From an uncultured Lactobacillaceae bacterium (GTDB taxonomy: Bacteria; Bacillota; Bacilli; Lactobacillales; Lactobacillaceae): a DNA stretch of 50,612 nucleotides. Of this stretch, positions 24,874-34,292 are shown piece by piece. The notes under the pieces are model-generated. The model was not told where the DNA came from. It worked only from the letters and a program-made list of their open reading frames with translations, and did no database searches. The first letter of the stretch is position 1; each line of letters opens with the position of its first letter. Where the stretch lies: contig CALYQJ010000012.1 in assembly GCA_945285405.1 (NCBI GenBank), positions 1-50,612 of the forward strand, read 5' to 3'. The position numbers and the translations under genes were made by a program.

Positions 24874-26163
24874 ATGAAACAAGAACTTAATTTTGCGACC
24901 CATGGTCTTAATGGTCAAATAAACGTTCCCGGAGATAAAAGTATGACTCATCGAGCAATTATGTTGGGAAGCATCACTCCAGGTAAAACTCAAATTACTC
25001 ATTATTTAGCTGCTGGCGATTGTTGGGAGACAATACTTGCTTTTAAACATATGGGAGTTAATATTACTGCTACGACAAATACTTTGACAATTGATGGTCG
25101 TTCTTTAAATCAACTAAAAAATCCGCATGTTTCTTTAAATATGGGAAATTCGGGCACAAGTACACGCTTATTAATGGGACTTTTAGTTAAGCAACCCTTT
25201 GAAATTAATTTTGTTGGTGATGCCAGTTTAAGTCAGCGACCATTGCTTCGTGTGACCAAACCACTTGAATTAATGGGAGCTAAAATTTCAACTCAAAAAG
25301 GGCATCTTCCTGCTAAAATTACACCAGTTTCCCAATTAAATGGTATACAGTATCGTTTGCCCGTAGCTTCAGCTCAAGTTAAAAGTGCTTTAATTTTCGC
25401 GGCGTTACAAGCAAAAAGTCCGTCATTAATTGAAGAACCAATAGCTACACGAGATCATACAGAGCGTTTACTGAGTCGATTTGGAATCAATTTAAAACGA
25501 CAAGGAACGATAATTGAAGTAATACCACAAAATCAATTTCAAGCTGCTAAATTAAATTTACCAGGTGATTTTTCAGCAGCAGCTTTTTGGCTCGTTGCAG
25601 CTTTAATTACTCCCAAAAGTCATTTGATTTTAAAAGACGTGGGTTTAAATCCTACAAGAACAGGTTTATTACATTTATTAAAACGTATGGGAGCTAAAAT
25701 AATCATTAAAAACTATCAAAATGATTATGAACCTCGAGGAGATCTTGAGGTTTCTAGCCAATGTTTACATGGAATCGATGTTAATGCTTACGATATTCCT
25801 GCAGCAATTGATGAAATTCCCCTGTTGGTTTTAGCAGCAACTCAGGCTAAAGGAGTAACAAAAATTACGGGGGCTCAGGAATTGCGAGTGAAAGAATCTG
25901 ATCGGATTGCCAGTGTTACGCGAGAATTAAATCAATTAGGTGCTAAAGTTACTGAATTACCTGATGGCTTTCTAGTGTCTGGTCAAACACCTTTGCATAG
26001 TAATGATTCAGTAACTTTAGATTCAGAGAGTGATCATCGGCTTGCAATGATGTTAACTGTTGCTGCTTTAATAACTAAAGGAAAAGTGTTTTTAAAAAAT
26101 GCTTCAGTAATCGAAATTTCTTATCCGAATTTTTTTAGAGATTTAAAACAATTAATTGTTTAA
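24874..26163 (+). CDS. aroA: 3-phosphoshikimate 1-carboxyvinyltransferase (EPSP synthase)
   Basis: 429 residues. Contains VPGDKSMTHRAIMLGS, NMGNSGTSTRLLMGLL, ASAQVKSALIFAALQA, RDHTERLLSRFG and ELRVKESDRIASV. RDHTE is like that of class II EPSP synthases. It condenses shikimate 3-phosphate with phosphoenolpyruvate. No ribosome site precedes the ATG, which follows the aroC stop by one base, so translation probably depends on re-initiation. Confidence 0.96.
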   Translation: MKQELNFATHGLNGQINVPGDKSMTHRAIMLGSITPGKTQITHYLAAGDCWETILAFKHMGVNITATTNTLTIDGRSLNQLKNPHVSLNMGNSGTSTRLLMGLLVKQPFEINFVGDASLSQRPLLRVTKPLELMGAKISTQKGHLPAKITPVSQLNGIQYRLPVASAQVKSALIFAALQAKSPSLIEEPIATRDHTERLLSRFGINLKRQGTIIEVIPQNQFQAAKLNLPGDFSAAAFWLVAALITPKSHLILKDVGLNPTRTGLLHLLKRMGAKIIIKNYQNDYEPRGDLEVSSQCLHGIDVNAYDIPAAIDEIPLLVLAATQAKGVTKITGAQELRVKESDRIASVTRELNQLGAKVTELPDGFLVSGQTPLHSNDSVTLDSESDHRLAMMLTVAALITKGKVFLKNASVIEISYPNFFRDLKQLIV

Positions 26164-26178
26164 AAAGGGGACTAAGTA

Positions 26179-26856
26179 ATGGCGACGGAAACCATTGTTT
26201 TAATAGGTTTTATGGGAGTTGGTAAGACTTCCATTGGGACATTTTTAGCTAGGAAAACTAAAGTTAATTTTTGTGATACTGATAGAATGATTACTAAATC
26301 TCAAGCAGCAACTCCCCAAGAAATTTTTCAATCTCATGGAGAAGTATATTTTCGTCAAGTAGAAAGCAAAGTTTTGGCGCAAGCCTTAACTCAACATGGC
26401 ATTATTTCAACAGGAGGGGGAATTGTAGAATTGAGGTATAATTTACAGCTTTTACGTCAAAGTAAAGCAACGATAGTTTATCTTTATGGTGATTTATCCC
26501 ACCTGATGCCACGGCTTTTACCTAACCATAAACGTCCTTTAATTGAACATAATTCTAGTCGAGATTTGTTTGAACTTTGGCAACGGCGAGATAAAATTTA
26601 TCGTAGTATTGCTGATTTGATTATTGATACAACAGGAAAAAGGAACAATGTTATTGCTGCAGAAGTAAAATTGGGAGTGGCCTTATGGCAAAGACATGAA
26701 TTATCTCAAAAAGAAATTGCCACATCTTCACAAATTTTATCTTTAGAAAGAAAAATTGCTAATTTAAATCATCAAAAACAAATTTTAAATCAGAATTTAA
26801 TTAATCATCGCTATATTGATGTAATAAATCGTGGTTTTAAAAGAGGTTCTCGGTGA
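26179..26856 (+). CDS. aroK: shikimate kinase with C-terminal extension
   Basis: 225 residues. The kinase part (about 1-168) has Walker A GFMGVGKTS, FCDTDRMI for shikimate/Mg binding, FRQVESKVL, STGGGIV and the lid region LLPNHKRPL. Shikimate kinases usually end near 165-175. Here about 50 further residues are Asn/Gln-rich and helical (LSLERKIANLNHQKQILN), vaguely like the first helix of an AroQ chorismate mutase but without its catalytic pattern. AAAAGGGG precedes the ATG. The stop overlaps the aroD GTG start. Confidence 0.9.
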   Translation: MATETIVLIGFMGVGKTSIGTFLARKTKVNFCDTDRMITKSQAATPQEIFQSHGEVYFRQVESKVLAQALTQHGIISTGGGIVELRYNLQLLRQSKATIVYLYGDLSHLMPRLLPNHKRPLIEHNSSRDLFELWQRRDKIYRSIADLIIDTTGKRNNVIAAEVKLGVALWQRHELSQKEIATSSQILSLERKIANLNHQKQILNQNLINHRYIDVINRGFKRGSR

Positions 26857-27632
26857 ATTTTAAGCCATTGCAATTAAATAATTTTAAAACTAGTAATTTC
26901 CCAGCATTAGCAGTACCAGTTACAGCGAGTAGTTATTTAGAAATTTGTAAACAAATAATTCAAGCGAATAAAAGTCGAGCCGATGTGATTGAGTGGCGGT
27001 TAGATTATTTTTTAGCACATCAAAAATCGCTATCAAAAACATTGACTTTATCTGATTTTAAAAAAATAAGAGGTTTAACTGAAAAACCACTTATTTTGAC
27101 TTGGCGAACTACTAGCCAAGGGGGTAGAATGCCATTTGATTTAAGGTTATATTTACGTTTTTATCAATGGGCCGCTTTTGCTAATTTTGCAGCAGTAGAT
27201 GTTGAATTTCCACTTTTTAAAAAAATAACGAAGTTGATTAAATTATTAGACGGAAAAATTGCGATAATTTGTTCATGGCATGACTTTCAAAAGCTTCCCA
27301 GCAACTTTTTAGTTTTGGGAGAAAAAATGAGCCAAAGTCAAGCTCAAATTTTAAAAATTGCGGTAACACCACATTCGAAAGCTGAAGTTATTAAATTGTT
27401 AATTCAAACTCGAGAATTAAACAGCCACATTCAACAACCATTAATCAGTATTGGTATGGGAGACGTTGGGCAAATAAGTCGTATTATTGGCTTTAAGTTT
27501 GGCTCCAGTTTAACTTTTAGTCAATTAAATACGAATTCTGCTCCAGGACAACTTCCCTTGCAAAAGTTACAAGATGAATTATTTAAAGTTATTGCAATAA
27601 GTCCTCAAGTACTTCTTGATAAACTTCTTTAG
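26853..27632 (+). CDS. aroD: 3-dehydroquinate dehydratase, type I
   Basis: 259 residues, GTG start with AAGAGG about 7 bases upstream. Type I (Schiff base) motifs: ADVIEWRLDYF, LILTWRTTSQGG, AIICSWHDFQKLP with catalytic His, KIAVTPHSKAEV with the Schiff-base Lys, SIGMGDVGQISR and LTFSQLNTNSAPGQLP. It dehydrates 3-dehydroquinate. It is the last gene of the shikimate operon; aroE, needed for the next step, is not here. Its end overlaps the convergent macro-domain gene by 44 bases. Confidence 0.95.
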   Translation: MNFKPLQLNNFKTSNFPALAVPVTASSYLEICKQIIQANKSRADVIEWRLDYFLAHQKSLSKTLTLSDFKKIRGLTEKPLILTWRTTSQGGRMPFDLRLYLRFYQWAAFANFAAVDVEFPLFKKITKLIKLLDGKIAIICSWHDFQKLPSNFLVLGEKMSQSQAQILKIAVTPHSKAEVIKLLIQTRELNSHIQQPLISIGMGDVGQISRIIGFKFGSSLTFSQLNTNSAPGQLPLQKLQDELFKVIAISPQVLLDKLL

Positions 27633-28101
27633 TTATAATATCGAAGGCTACAATACGTACGCGTTCAATATAATGGGCTTGTTGCTGGAAGTTAATGATT
27701 GTAGATAAAGCAATTTGAGCAGCTTGTTTTAAGGGAAAATGGTAAACTCCAGTACTAATAGAAGGAAAATCTACGGTTTGGCATTGATGTTTTTCAGCTT
27801 CTTTTAAAGAATTTAGATAACTATTTTTCAAGACTTCTGGTTCATGGTGCATGCCATCTTGCCAAATTGGTCCTGGCGTATGAATTATCCATTTCGCAGG
27901 GAGTAAGAATCCGGGGGTAGTTTTAGCTTTTCCTGAAGCACAGCCTTGCAGTTTAGCACAAGCTAAGTCTAGTTTAGGCCCAGCAGCTTGATGAATTGCT
28001 CCATCAACGCCACCGCCGCCCATTAAACTGGTATTTGCCGCATTAACAATTGCATCTACATGACTTTTGGTGATGTCACCTTGGATTATTTCGATTTTCA
28101 T
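27589..28101 (-). CDS. macro-domain protein, ADP-ribose hydrolase type
   Basis: 170 residues, a single macro domain like YmdB/MacroD: GDITKSHVDAIVNAANTSLM, GGGGVDGAIHQAAG, and PSISTGVYHFPL for ADP-ribose binding. Such proteins remove ADP-ribose from proteins or hydrolyse O-acetyl-ADP-ribose. The ATG is preceded on the minus strand by a GGAGG-like site about 7 bases away. No sirtuin or ADP-ribosyltransferase gene is adjacent. Its 3' end overlaps aroD in antisense. Confidence 0.93.
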   Translation of the reverse strand: MKIEIIQGDITKSHVDAIVNAANTSLMGGGGVDGAIHQAAGPKLDLACAKLQGCASGKAKTTPGFLLPAKWIIHTPGPIWQDGMHHEPEVLKNSYLNSLKEAEKHQCQTVDFPSISTGVYHFPLKQAAQIALSTIINFQQQAHYIERVRIVAFDIITKEVYQEVLEDLLQ

Positions 28102-28869
28102 CGCTCAATCCTCCATAAATTGATCTTATCATAATTTAAGCTCTTTTAATGAGGTTTTCACTAAATTATTAGAGTGGTTTAGCTGATTTAACGTTGATAT
28201 TAAACATATAATGAAACGAATTAGGGATAGGAGAGTTACCGCCCACTATTTTTAAGTCTATTAACTTTTAAAAATGTCGAAAACTAAATTTAAGAAACAT
28301 TTTGCATATTTAGTAATTGATGTTTTTAGTTATTCTGCTGAAAATAAACGGAAATTGATTAAGTTTCATTACATGGAAGAATTAAACTTGCCAAATTTCT
28401 GAGTGTAATTCTAATGTAAGGATTTCCCGAAAAGAACCATTAATATGTTATCAAATCAGCAATTGAAGCTGTAATTACCGTAAAAAATTTAATATTCCTT
28501 ATATTTATTTCTTTTAAACAAGCACTTACTCTAAAAGAGTAAGTGCTTTAAAATTTAAATTTACTAATATAAAGTTTTTAATCGTGCTAAGCAAGTTTGC
28601 TGCGATGACCATCACTTGCATAATGATGATTCTATAGATAAATCTTTTATTTCAATTTCTATCGTTTTCAATACTTATGCTTTTTGATAAATCCACAATA
28701 ACATATTTATTTACCTCCTTTTTAGTTTGCTTTTTTATCACCCCCTTTAATAGCTTAATATAATCGCATTTAGCTTTTGAAAAACTTTCTTTCGATAAAA
28801 GGTAAAAAGGTATTGTTCCAAGCTTTACCTTGCAAATTGGCCTCCAAAATTTCTTTGGTCATTATTGTT
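28102..28869. other. intergenic stretch with candidate peptide frames
   Basis: About 770 bases without a recognised gene. On the minus strand, downstream of the ABC exporter, AAAAAGGAGG (about 28714-28724) stands before ATG 28704, but the frame ends after 9 codons (MLLWIYQKA). An overlapping minus-strand frame from GTG 28741 to TGA 28652 encodes 29 residues starting MIKKQTKKEVNKYVIVDL, with AAAGGGGG touching the start. On the plus strand a 42-codon frame at 28274-28402 lacks a ribosome site. These may be remnants of a small peptide gene served by the exporter, or chance. Confidence 0.35.
28520..28548. terminator. hairpin downstream of the ABC exporter
   Basis: AAGCACTTACTCT and AGAGTAAGTGCTT form a perfect 13-bp stem with an AAA loop. 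Flanking T or A runs are short on both sides, so terminator activity is likely but not certain. It bounds the region of candidate peptide frames. Confidence 0.6.
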
Positions 28870-30438
28870 CTAATTTTTAAAAACAATGTGGTCTGTAAAA
28901 TGATCTAAATCCTCTAAATCAACCTCATGTGTTACGACAATTAAAGTTCGCTTTTGCTCCTTTTGTTTCCAATCCCATAAAAGTTTCCAAAATAGTCTTG
29001 CATTATTTTTATCTAAATTTGCCGTTGGTTCATCAAAGATTAAGGTCTCTTTTTGAGCCATTAATCCTCTTAACAATAAAACCCGTCTTTTTTCTCCCGT
29101 CGAAAGATTATTGACTGTTTCTGAATTGAGAATTTTGACCGAAAGAAGTCTTTTACAAATGTTTAGCTCGGAATCAGTTGGTTTTCGCTCGAAGAAAATA
29201 TTTTCCATAACTGTTGTCGCAAAAAGACTATTATCAGCGGTAATATACGCAATATCAGAAAATGTGTTCATTTTGGCTTGGTTGCCAATCTCTTTTTCAT
29301 CATAGCGAACACTTCCAGTCTGATATTTTTTTAAACCGGTCACAATGTCTAAAAACACTGATTTCCCGATTCCACTTGTCCCCCGGATCAGATAAGATTC
29401 TCCTCTTACAAAGTGCAAATTTTTATACGTAATTAGATGATCACTGAAAGAAACTTTAAGGTTATTGGTATCAATTTTTGAATTAAACGAAATTTGTGGT
29501 TTAGGAGTACCAATATTTGTTGCCATTTGATCAATTTGCTTTCGAACATCAACTGTACTACTAATGTTTGAAAAATTTCTTGATAAGGACAGTATTGGTA
29601 AACTCATCTGTTCTACAAGTCCTAATAAGGTGATTGCAACTCCAATTGTCATTTTACTTTTTAAAATTTGATCCATCGAAAAAGCAATAATTATAAAGGA
29701 TGAAATATAGGAAATTAAAGAATAAAAAAAATTTAATGCATTTTGATAGCTTTTTAGATTTATGCGGTAACTTTTTTCTGTACTAATGTTTTTCCTCAAT
29801 GTATTTAAAAAGAATGATCTAAGATTGAAAATATGAACATTATTTAAGTTAAAAATTAAATTTTCATATTTCTTCATGTTTTTTCCAAGTTGCTCTAAAT
29901 AAAGATTATTTCTGGCCGAAATTTTTTTCTTAAAAAATTTGGTGATTACCAGTGGAAGTAATAGTAGAAATAATAAGATACAAGCAACTATAAAATTGAT
30001 ATATATCAGTGATAGAAAGACAAAAATTACGCGAAAGGAAAGATAAATATTATTAAACCAAGCATAATAATAAGTAAATTCTAAAGAATTAACTGAATTA
30101 GTAATAATATGGGTTGCTTCTTTAACATCAAGAGGATTACTTCGGTTATTAAAATTAAGGACATTGGACATAATTTTAATTTTTATATTGTTAAAAAAAT
30201 CGGAAATAATATGATTTTCGTATTGCCATTCAATGTAATAGAAAGCAACTTCAACGAATATTAGCACTAAAAATAAAATTAACTGAGTTAATGCTTTATT
30301 CTGATTGCCTTTACTTGCCGAATCAAAGATCCAACCTTTTAAAAATTGGATTAAAATCGCTGAGCCGGTAGATATTGAGATAATCAATGACAGGATAATA
30401 ATTTTTCTATTTTTTGTATAAAATATAATTTCTTTCAT
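28870..30438 (-). CDS. ABC exporter with fused membrane and ATPase domains
   Basis: 522 residues. The N-terminal transmembrane domain (about 1-290, six helices) is followed by an ATPase domain: Walker A GTSGIGKS (about 352-359), signature as NLSTGEKRRVLLLRGL, Walker B TLIFDEPTANLD and switch His in VVTHE. This is the half-transporter exporter architecture, dimeric, without an N-terminal C39 peptidase. GAGG lies 6-7 bases before the ATG, and a near-consensus promoter is upstream. Substrate unknown; peptides, lipids or drugs are possible. The gene stands alone. Only short unproven frames lie downstream. Confidence 0.88.
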   Translation of the reverse strand: MKEIIFYTKNRKIIILSLIISISTGSAILIQFLKGWIFDSASKGNQNKALTQLILFLVLIFVEVAFYYIEWQYENHIISDFFNNIKIKIMSNVLNFNNRSNPLDVKEATHIITNSVNSLEFTYYYAWFNNIYLSFRVIFVFLSLIYINFIVACILLFLLLLPLVITKFFKKKISARNNLYLEQLGKNMKKYENLIFNLNNVHIFNLRSFFLNTLRKNISTEKSYRINLKSYQNALNFFYSLISYISSFIIIAFSMDQILKSKMTIGVAITLLGLVEQMSLPILSLSRNFSNISSTVDVRKQIDQMATNIGTPKPQISFNSKIDTNNLKVSFSDHLITYKNLHFVRGESYLIRGTSGIGKSVFLDIVTGLKKYQTGSVRYDEKEIGNQAKMNTFSDIAYITADNSLFATTVMENIFFERKPTDSELNICKRLLSVKILNSETVNNLSTGEKRRVLLLRGLMAQKETLIFDEPTANLDKNNARLFWKLLWDWKQKEQKRTLIVVTHEVDLEDLDHFTDHIVFKN

Positions 30439-30491
30439 TATTTCCTCAATATTCTTTATAATTTTTTTGCTTTATTAAATTTATATTTGGT

Positions 30492-30520
30492 ATAATACGC
30501 TGATATAATGTAAAAGTCAA
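30492..30520 (-). promoter_or_regulatory. strong promoter of the ABC exporter
   Basis: On the minus strand TTGACT (30520-30515) and TATTAT (30497-30492) are spaced 17 bases. Transcription would begin near 30485, leaving a leader of about 45 bases before the exporter ATG. Confidence 0.75.
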
Positions 30521-30971
30521 ATTGATTAGATACATTAAAATATTAATTAATTCATTAATTTATATGACAATAATTGTTTGGAATTTTTCTTTAGTAAACT
30601 TTATTATTAAAAAATTTAATCAAATAGAGTTAAGGCATTCCTTTTATTTAAAGCTTGTTTTTAATAATTATTTTTTACTGTTTTTAAAATATTAAAAATA
30701 AATCAGGCAAAATTTATTCTTTTTTTGAATACAAATATAAAATAAAGAGAGGGCAATAATTTACATTTTGCAGTTATTTTATTCAGCAATTCTTAAATTT
30801 TTGTATTCTTAACGGGGGATATAATTTTGAATATTGCCAATTTTTATGCGAGTTTGGTTGTTATTCGTTATAGCTCATAATGTTTCAATTTTAGTTATTT
30901 GCTTGAAGCTATAAAAATTTTTCCTTAATTTTTCTAGTAAAATTACTCAAGAAAAAAAGTTAAAAAACTCT
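30521..30971. other. AT-rich intergenic stretch before the S10 operon
   Basis: About 450 bases, very AT-rich. The only item with a plausible start is a 17-codon frame from TTG 30827 to TAA 30880, with GGGGGA 7-8 bases upstream (product MNIANFYASLVVIRYSS). I cannot say whether it is translated. No other gene or terminator is evident. Confidence 0.4.
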
Positions 30972-31000
30972 TGTTGAAGCTACTTTTCTATAGTATAATT
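30972..31000 (+). promoter_or_regulatory. main promoter of the S10-spc-alpha cluster
   Basis: TTGTTG at 30972-30977 and a perfect TATAAT at 30995-31000 are spaced 17 bases. Transcription should start near 31007. Confidence 0.8.
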
Positions 31001-31006
31001 ACTGAT

Positions 31007-31163
31007 TGTTATTTGAAAACAAGGGATCTCTATGCTTAAAAAGGGTAGAGCTCTTTAGCGATGACGTGGAATGTTGCAACACACCCGGCTGCATTGCCAT
31101 TGCAGAGTGAGTTGGTTCTTTCACTGAGCTAGTCAATACAAGAACTTTGACGAGGAGGACAAA
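31007..31163 (+). promoter_or_regulatory. structured 5' leader of the S10 operon
   Basis: About 155 untranslated bases precede rpsJ and are less AT-rich than the DNA upstream. Local pairings are visible: CTCTA near 31030 with TAGAG near 31047, then a GC-rich block GCAACACACCCGGCTGC followed by TTGCCATTGCAG. A folded leader suggests autoregulation by a ribosomal protein, as known for S10 operons in other bacteria, but I cannot name the ligand. Confidence 0.45.
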
Positions 31164-31472
31164 ATGGCAAGTCAAAAAATTAGAATTCGGTTAAAAGCTT
31201 ATGAGCATGGAATTCTTGATCAGTCAGCAGAAAAGATTGTGGAAACTGCGAAAAGAACTGGTGCAAGTATTTCAGGACCAATTCCGTTGCCAACGGAAAG
31301 ATCGCTTTATACAGTATTAACCTCACCCCATAAGTATAAAGATGCTAGGGAACAGTTTGAAATGCTGACTCATAAGCGTTTAATTGATATCTTAAATCCA
31401 ACACCAAAAACTGTCGATGCCCTGATGAAGTTAGATCTTCCAAGTGGCGTTGATATTGAAATCAAACTATAA
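31164..31472 (+). CDS. rpsJ: 30S ribosomal protein S10
   Basis: 102 residues, normal length. Family motifs [20 protein letters not shown] and [15 protein letters not shown] are present. S10 lies in the 30S head and, as NusE, also takes part in transcription antitermination. It is the first gene of the cluster, with GAGGAGG 6 bases before the ATG and a long leader upstream. Confidence 0.97.
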   Translation: MASQKIRIRLKAYEHGILDQSAEKIVETAKRTGASISGPIPLPTERSLYTVLTSPHKYKDAREQFEMLTHKRLIDILNPTPKTVDALMKLDLPSGVDIEIKL

Positions 31473-31485
31473 AAGGAGGGTTCAC

Positions 31486-32130
31486 ATGGCAGTAAAAGCA
31501 ATACTTGGTCGCAAGATTGGGATGACCCAAATCTTTGATGAAGATGGTGAACTGATCCCTGTTTCAGTTATTGATGTATCACCCAACGCAGTTTTGCAAG
31601 TTAAGACCAAAGAACATGATGGCTATGATGCAGTTCAACTAGGAACTGGTGACAAGCGAGAAGTTTTGAGTAATAAGCCTGAAAAGGGTCATGCTAAAAA
31701 AGCTCATACGCAACCTCGTCGTTTTGTCAAAGAAATTCGTGACTTAGATTTAGGCGATGTAGAATTTGGAACTAAAGAGTTAACGGTTAAAGTTGATCAA
31801 TTCAATGTCGGTGATGTAGTTGATGTAACTGGGACTACCAAAGGACATGGTTTCCAAGGAAATATTAAGAAGGATAACCAATCACGGGGACCAGAAACTC
31901 ATGGTTCAAGATATCACCGAATTCCTGGTTCAATGGGTGCAATTATTAATCGAGTTTTCCCAGGTAAAAAATTACCAGGTAGAATGGGGAATCATACAGT
32001 AACAATGCAAAATCTCGTGGTCGCTAAAATTGACGCAGAACGTAATTTAATTTTAATTAAAGGTAGCGTTCCCGGCGCAAACAAATCATTTGTCACTGTT
32101 AAAAATGCCGTAAAAGCGGTCGCTAAGTAA
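31486..32130 (+). CDS. rplC: 50S ribosomal protein L3
   Basis: 214 residues. [20 protein letters not shown] at the N-terminus and [15 protein letters not shown] in the loop that reaches the peptidyl-transferase region. ATG 31486 is preceded by AAAGGAGG. An in-frame ATG at 31444 lies within rpsJ and is not the start. Confidence 0.97.
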   Translation: MAVKAILGRKIGMTQIFDEDGELIPVSVIDVSPNAVLQVKTKEHDGYDAVQLGTGDKREVLSNKPEKGHAKKAHTQPRRFVKEIRDLDLGDVEFGTKELTVKVDQFNVGDVVDVTGTTKGHGFQGNIKKDNQSRGPETHGSRYHRIPGSMGAIINRVFPGKKLPGRMGNHTVTMQNLVVAKIDAERNLILIKGSVPGANKSFVTVKNAVKAVAK

Positions 32131-32145
32131 GTTTAAGGAGAAATA

Positions 32146-32772
32146 ATGACGGAAATCACTTTATATCGTCAAGATGGTTCCGAGAATGGGAAAATAACTC
32201 TTAGTGATTCTCTCTTCGGGATTGAACCAAACGAACATGTTGTCTTTGATGCAGTTGTAATGCAACGAGCAAGTTTGCGTCAAGGTAACTCTAAAGTTTT
32301 AAATCGTTCAGCTGTTTCAGGTGGTGGTAAAAAGCCATGGCGGCAAAAAGGAACTGGTCGAGCTCGACAAGGTTCTATTCGTTCACCACAGTGGAAAGGT
32401 GGCGGAGTAGTTTTTGGACCACATCCACGCAGCTATTCGTATAAATTACCGAAAAAAGTTCGGAGGTTAGCTTTAAAATCCGTTCTTTCTCAAAAGGTAA
32501 AGGATCAAGATTTGATTGTGGTTGAAGACTTAAATTTTGATCAGCCTAAGACTAAAGAATTTATTGAATTCTTAGATAATATTAAAGCAAATGATCATTC
32601 AGCTTTAATCGCTATTGAATCAGAAAACAAAAATGCTGTACTTTCTGGTCGCAACTTGCCAAAAGTTCGCTTTGTTACACCAACAGGAATTAATGTCTTA
32701 AATATCCTGGAAGGTCAAAAACTGATTATTACGAAAAAAGCTCTGGGGATCATCGAGGAGGTATTCGCATGA
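32146..32772 (+). CDS. rplD: 50S ribosomal protein L4
   Basis: 208 residues. The tunnel-lining loop contains [19 protein letters not shown] and [13 protein letters not shown], as in all L4 proteins. In other bacteria L4 can repress its own operon. Its TGA overlaps the rplW ATG. Confidence 0.97.
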   Translation: MTEITLYRQDGSENGKITLSDSLFGIEPNEHVVFDAVVMQRASLRQGNSKVLNRSAVSGGGKKPWRQKGTGRARQGSIRSPQWKGGGVVFGPHPRSYSYKLPKKVRRLALKSVLSQKVKDQDLIVVEDLNFDQPKTKEFIEFLDNIKANDHSALIAIESENKNAVLSGRNLPKVRFVTPTGINVLNILEGQKLIITKKALGIIEEVFA

Positions 32773-33116
32773 GTGACAGTGTCCACAATGTGATAAAAAC
32801 ACCGGTAGTCACAGAGAAGTCGATGGATCTCATGGGAGATCGTAAGTACACTTTTTTAGTTGCACCGCATGCTAATAAAATTGAAATTCGTAATGCTATT
32901 GAAAAAATTTTTGATGTTAAAGTTCAACAAGTAAATTTGATGAACGAACGAAAAAAATTTCGGCGTTATGGTAAATACAGTGGCTATAAAGCTGCTAAGC
33001 GTAAAGCAATTATCACTTTAACAACAGATTCAAAAGAAATCCCTGTATTAAAACAACAAGATCAAGGCGATCAGTCAAAAGACGCTGATTCTGCTAAAAA
33101 AGATGATAAAAAGTAG
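32769..33116 (+). CDS. rplW: 50S ribosomal protein L23 with charged C-terminal tail
   Basis: 115 residues against a usual 95-100. The core has [16 protein letters not shown] and [20 protein letters not shown]23 sits at the tunnel exit and docks trigger factor and SRP. The last 25 or so residues after KEIPVLKQ are rich in Asp, Lys, Gln and Ser and form an extra tail, probably disordered at the ribosome surface. Confidence 0.95.
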   Translation: MSDSVHNVIKTPVVTEKSMDLMGDRKYTFLVAPHANKIEIRNAIEKIFDVKVQQVNLMNERKKFRRYGKYSGYKAAKRKAIITLTTDSKEIPVLKQQDQGDQSKDADSAKKDDKK

Positions 33117-33132
33117 ATAAAGGAGCAGATTA

Positions 33133-33966
33133 TTGGCAATCATTAAGTATAAACCGACAACTAATGGTCGGCGGAATATGACCACTTCTGATTTTGCAGA
33201 AATTACGAAATCGAAGCCAGAAAAATCATTGCTTCAAGCAAAATCAAAAAAAGGTGGCCGAAATTCTCAAGGTAAAATTACGGTTCGTCATATTGGTGGC
33301 GGACACAAACGTAAATATCGTATTATTGATTTTAAACGGCAAAAGGATAATGTAGAAGCTACAGTTAAAGCGATTGAGTATGATCCTAATCGAAGCGCTA
33401 ATATTGCTTTGCTTTATTATGCTGATGGCATTAAAGCTTATATTCTGGCTCCTAAGGGTATGGAAGTTGGTCAAAAAGTTGTTTCTGGTGATAATGTTGA
33501 TATTCAGGTTGGTAATTCCTTACCACTTGCAAATATTCCTGATGGAACTTTGATTCATAATATTGAATTAAAACCAGGTAAAGGCGGTCAATTAGTTCGT
33601 TCTGCGGGAACTTCAGCTCAAGTGTTAGGTAAAGAAGGTAACTACGTTTCTGTGCGGTTACAATCTGGTGAAATGCGAAATATTTTAGCTAAGAATCGTG
33701 CAACTATTGGTGAAGTTGGTAATGAGCAACATGAATTGATTAAACTTGGTAAAGCTGGTCGTAAACGTTGGTTAGGCGTTCGTCCAACTGTTCGAGGATC
33801 AGTTATGAACCCTAATGATCACCCGCATGGTGGTGGTGAAGGTAAGGCACCAGTTGGTCGCCCAGCACCAGTTTCAGTTTGGGGTAAGAAAGCATTAGGT
33901 AAGAAAACTCGTAATACCAAAGCTAAATCAGAGAAGTTTATTATTCGTCATCGGAAACAGAAATAA
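33133..33966 (+). CDS. rplB: 50S ribosomal protein L2
   Basis: 277 residues, TTG start ([17 protein letters not shown]) with AAAGGAG upstream. Contains [20 protein letters not shown] and the C-terminal [20 protein letters not shown] with the conserved His involved in peptidyl-transferase function and subunit joining. Confidence 0.97.
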   Translation: MAIIKYKPTTNGRRNMTTSDFAEITKSKPEKSLLQAKSKKGGRNSQGKITVRHIGGGHKRKYRIIDFKRQKDNVEATVKAIEYDPNRSANIALLYYADGIKAYILAPKGMEVGQKVVSGDNVDIQVGNSLPLANIPDGTLIHNIELKPGKGGQLVRSAGTSAQVLGKEGNYVSVRLQSGEMRNILAKNRATIGEVGNEQHELIKLGKAGRKRWLGVRPTVRGSVMNPNDHPHGGGEGKAPVGRPAPVSVWGKKALGKKTRNTKAKSEKFIIRHRKQK

Positions 33967-33981
33967 GGAGATTAGGGTTAT

Positions 33982-34281
33982 ATGACTCGTAGTTTAAAGA
34001 AAGGTCCTTTTGCTGATGAACATCTTTTAAAGAAGATTGATGCTCAAAAGGATCGTGAAAAAAAGCAGATTATTAGAACTTGGTCTCGCCGGTCAACGAT
34101 CTTTCCTTCATTTATTGGATATACGATCGCTGTCTATGATGGTCGCAAACATGTACCAGTTTATATTTCTGAAGATATGGTTGGTCATAAATTAGGTGAA
34201 TTTGTACCAACTAGAACTTTTAGAGGACATTCTGGCAGTGAAGACCGCAAAACAACGGCCGCAGGGCCATCTAGGAAATAA
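33982..34281 (+). CDS. rpsS: 30S ribosomal protein S19
   Basis: 99 residues. [19 protein letters not shown] and [18 protein letters not shown] mark S19, which binds 16S rRNA in the head with S13. AAGGAG precedes the start. Confidence 0.97.
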   Translation: MTRSLKKGPFADEHLLKKIDAQKDREKKQIIRTWSRRSTIFPSFIGYTIAVYDGRKHVPVYISEDMVGHKLGEFVPTRTFRGHSGSEDRKTTAAGPSRK

Positions 34282-34292
34282 AGGAGAGATTT

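Noticed and set aside
28274-28402. 42-codon plus-strand frame in the gap after the macro-domain gene
   Set aside because: It has no ribosome site and no recognisable features; it is mentioned only in the intergenic entry.
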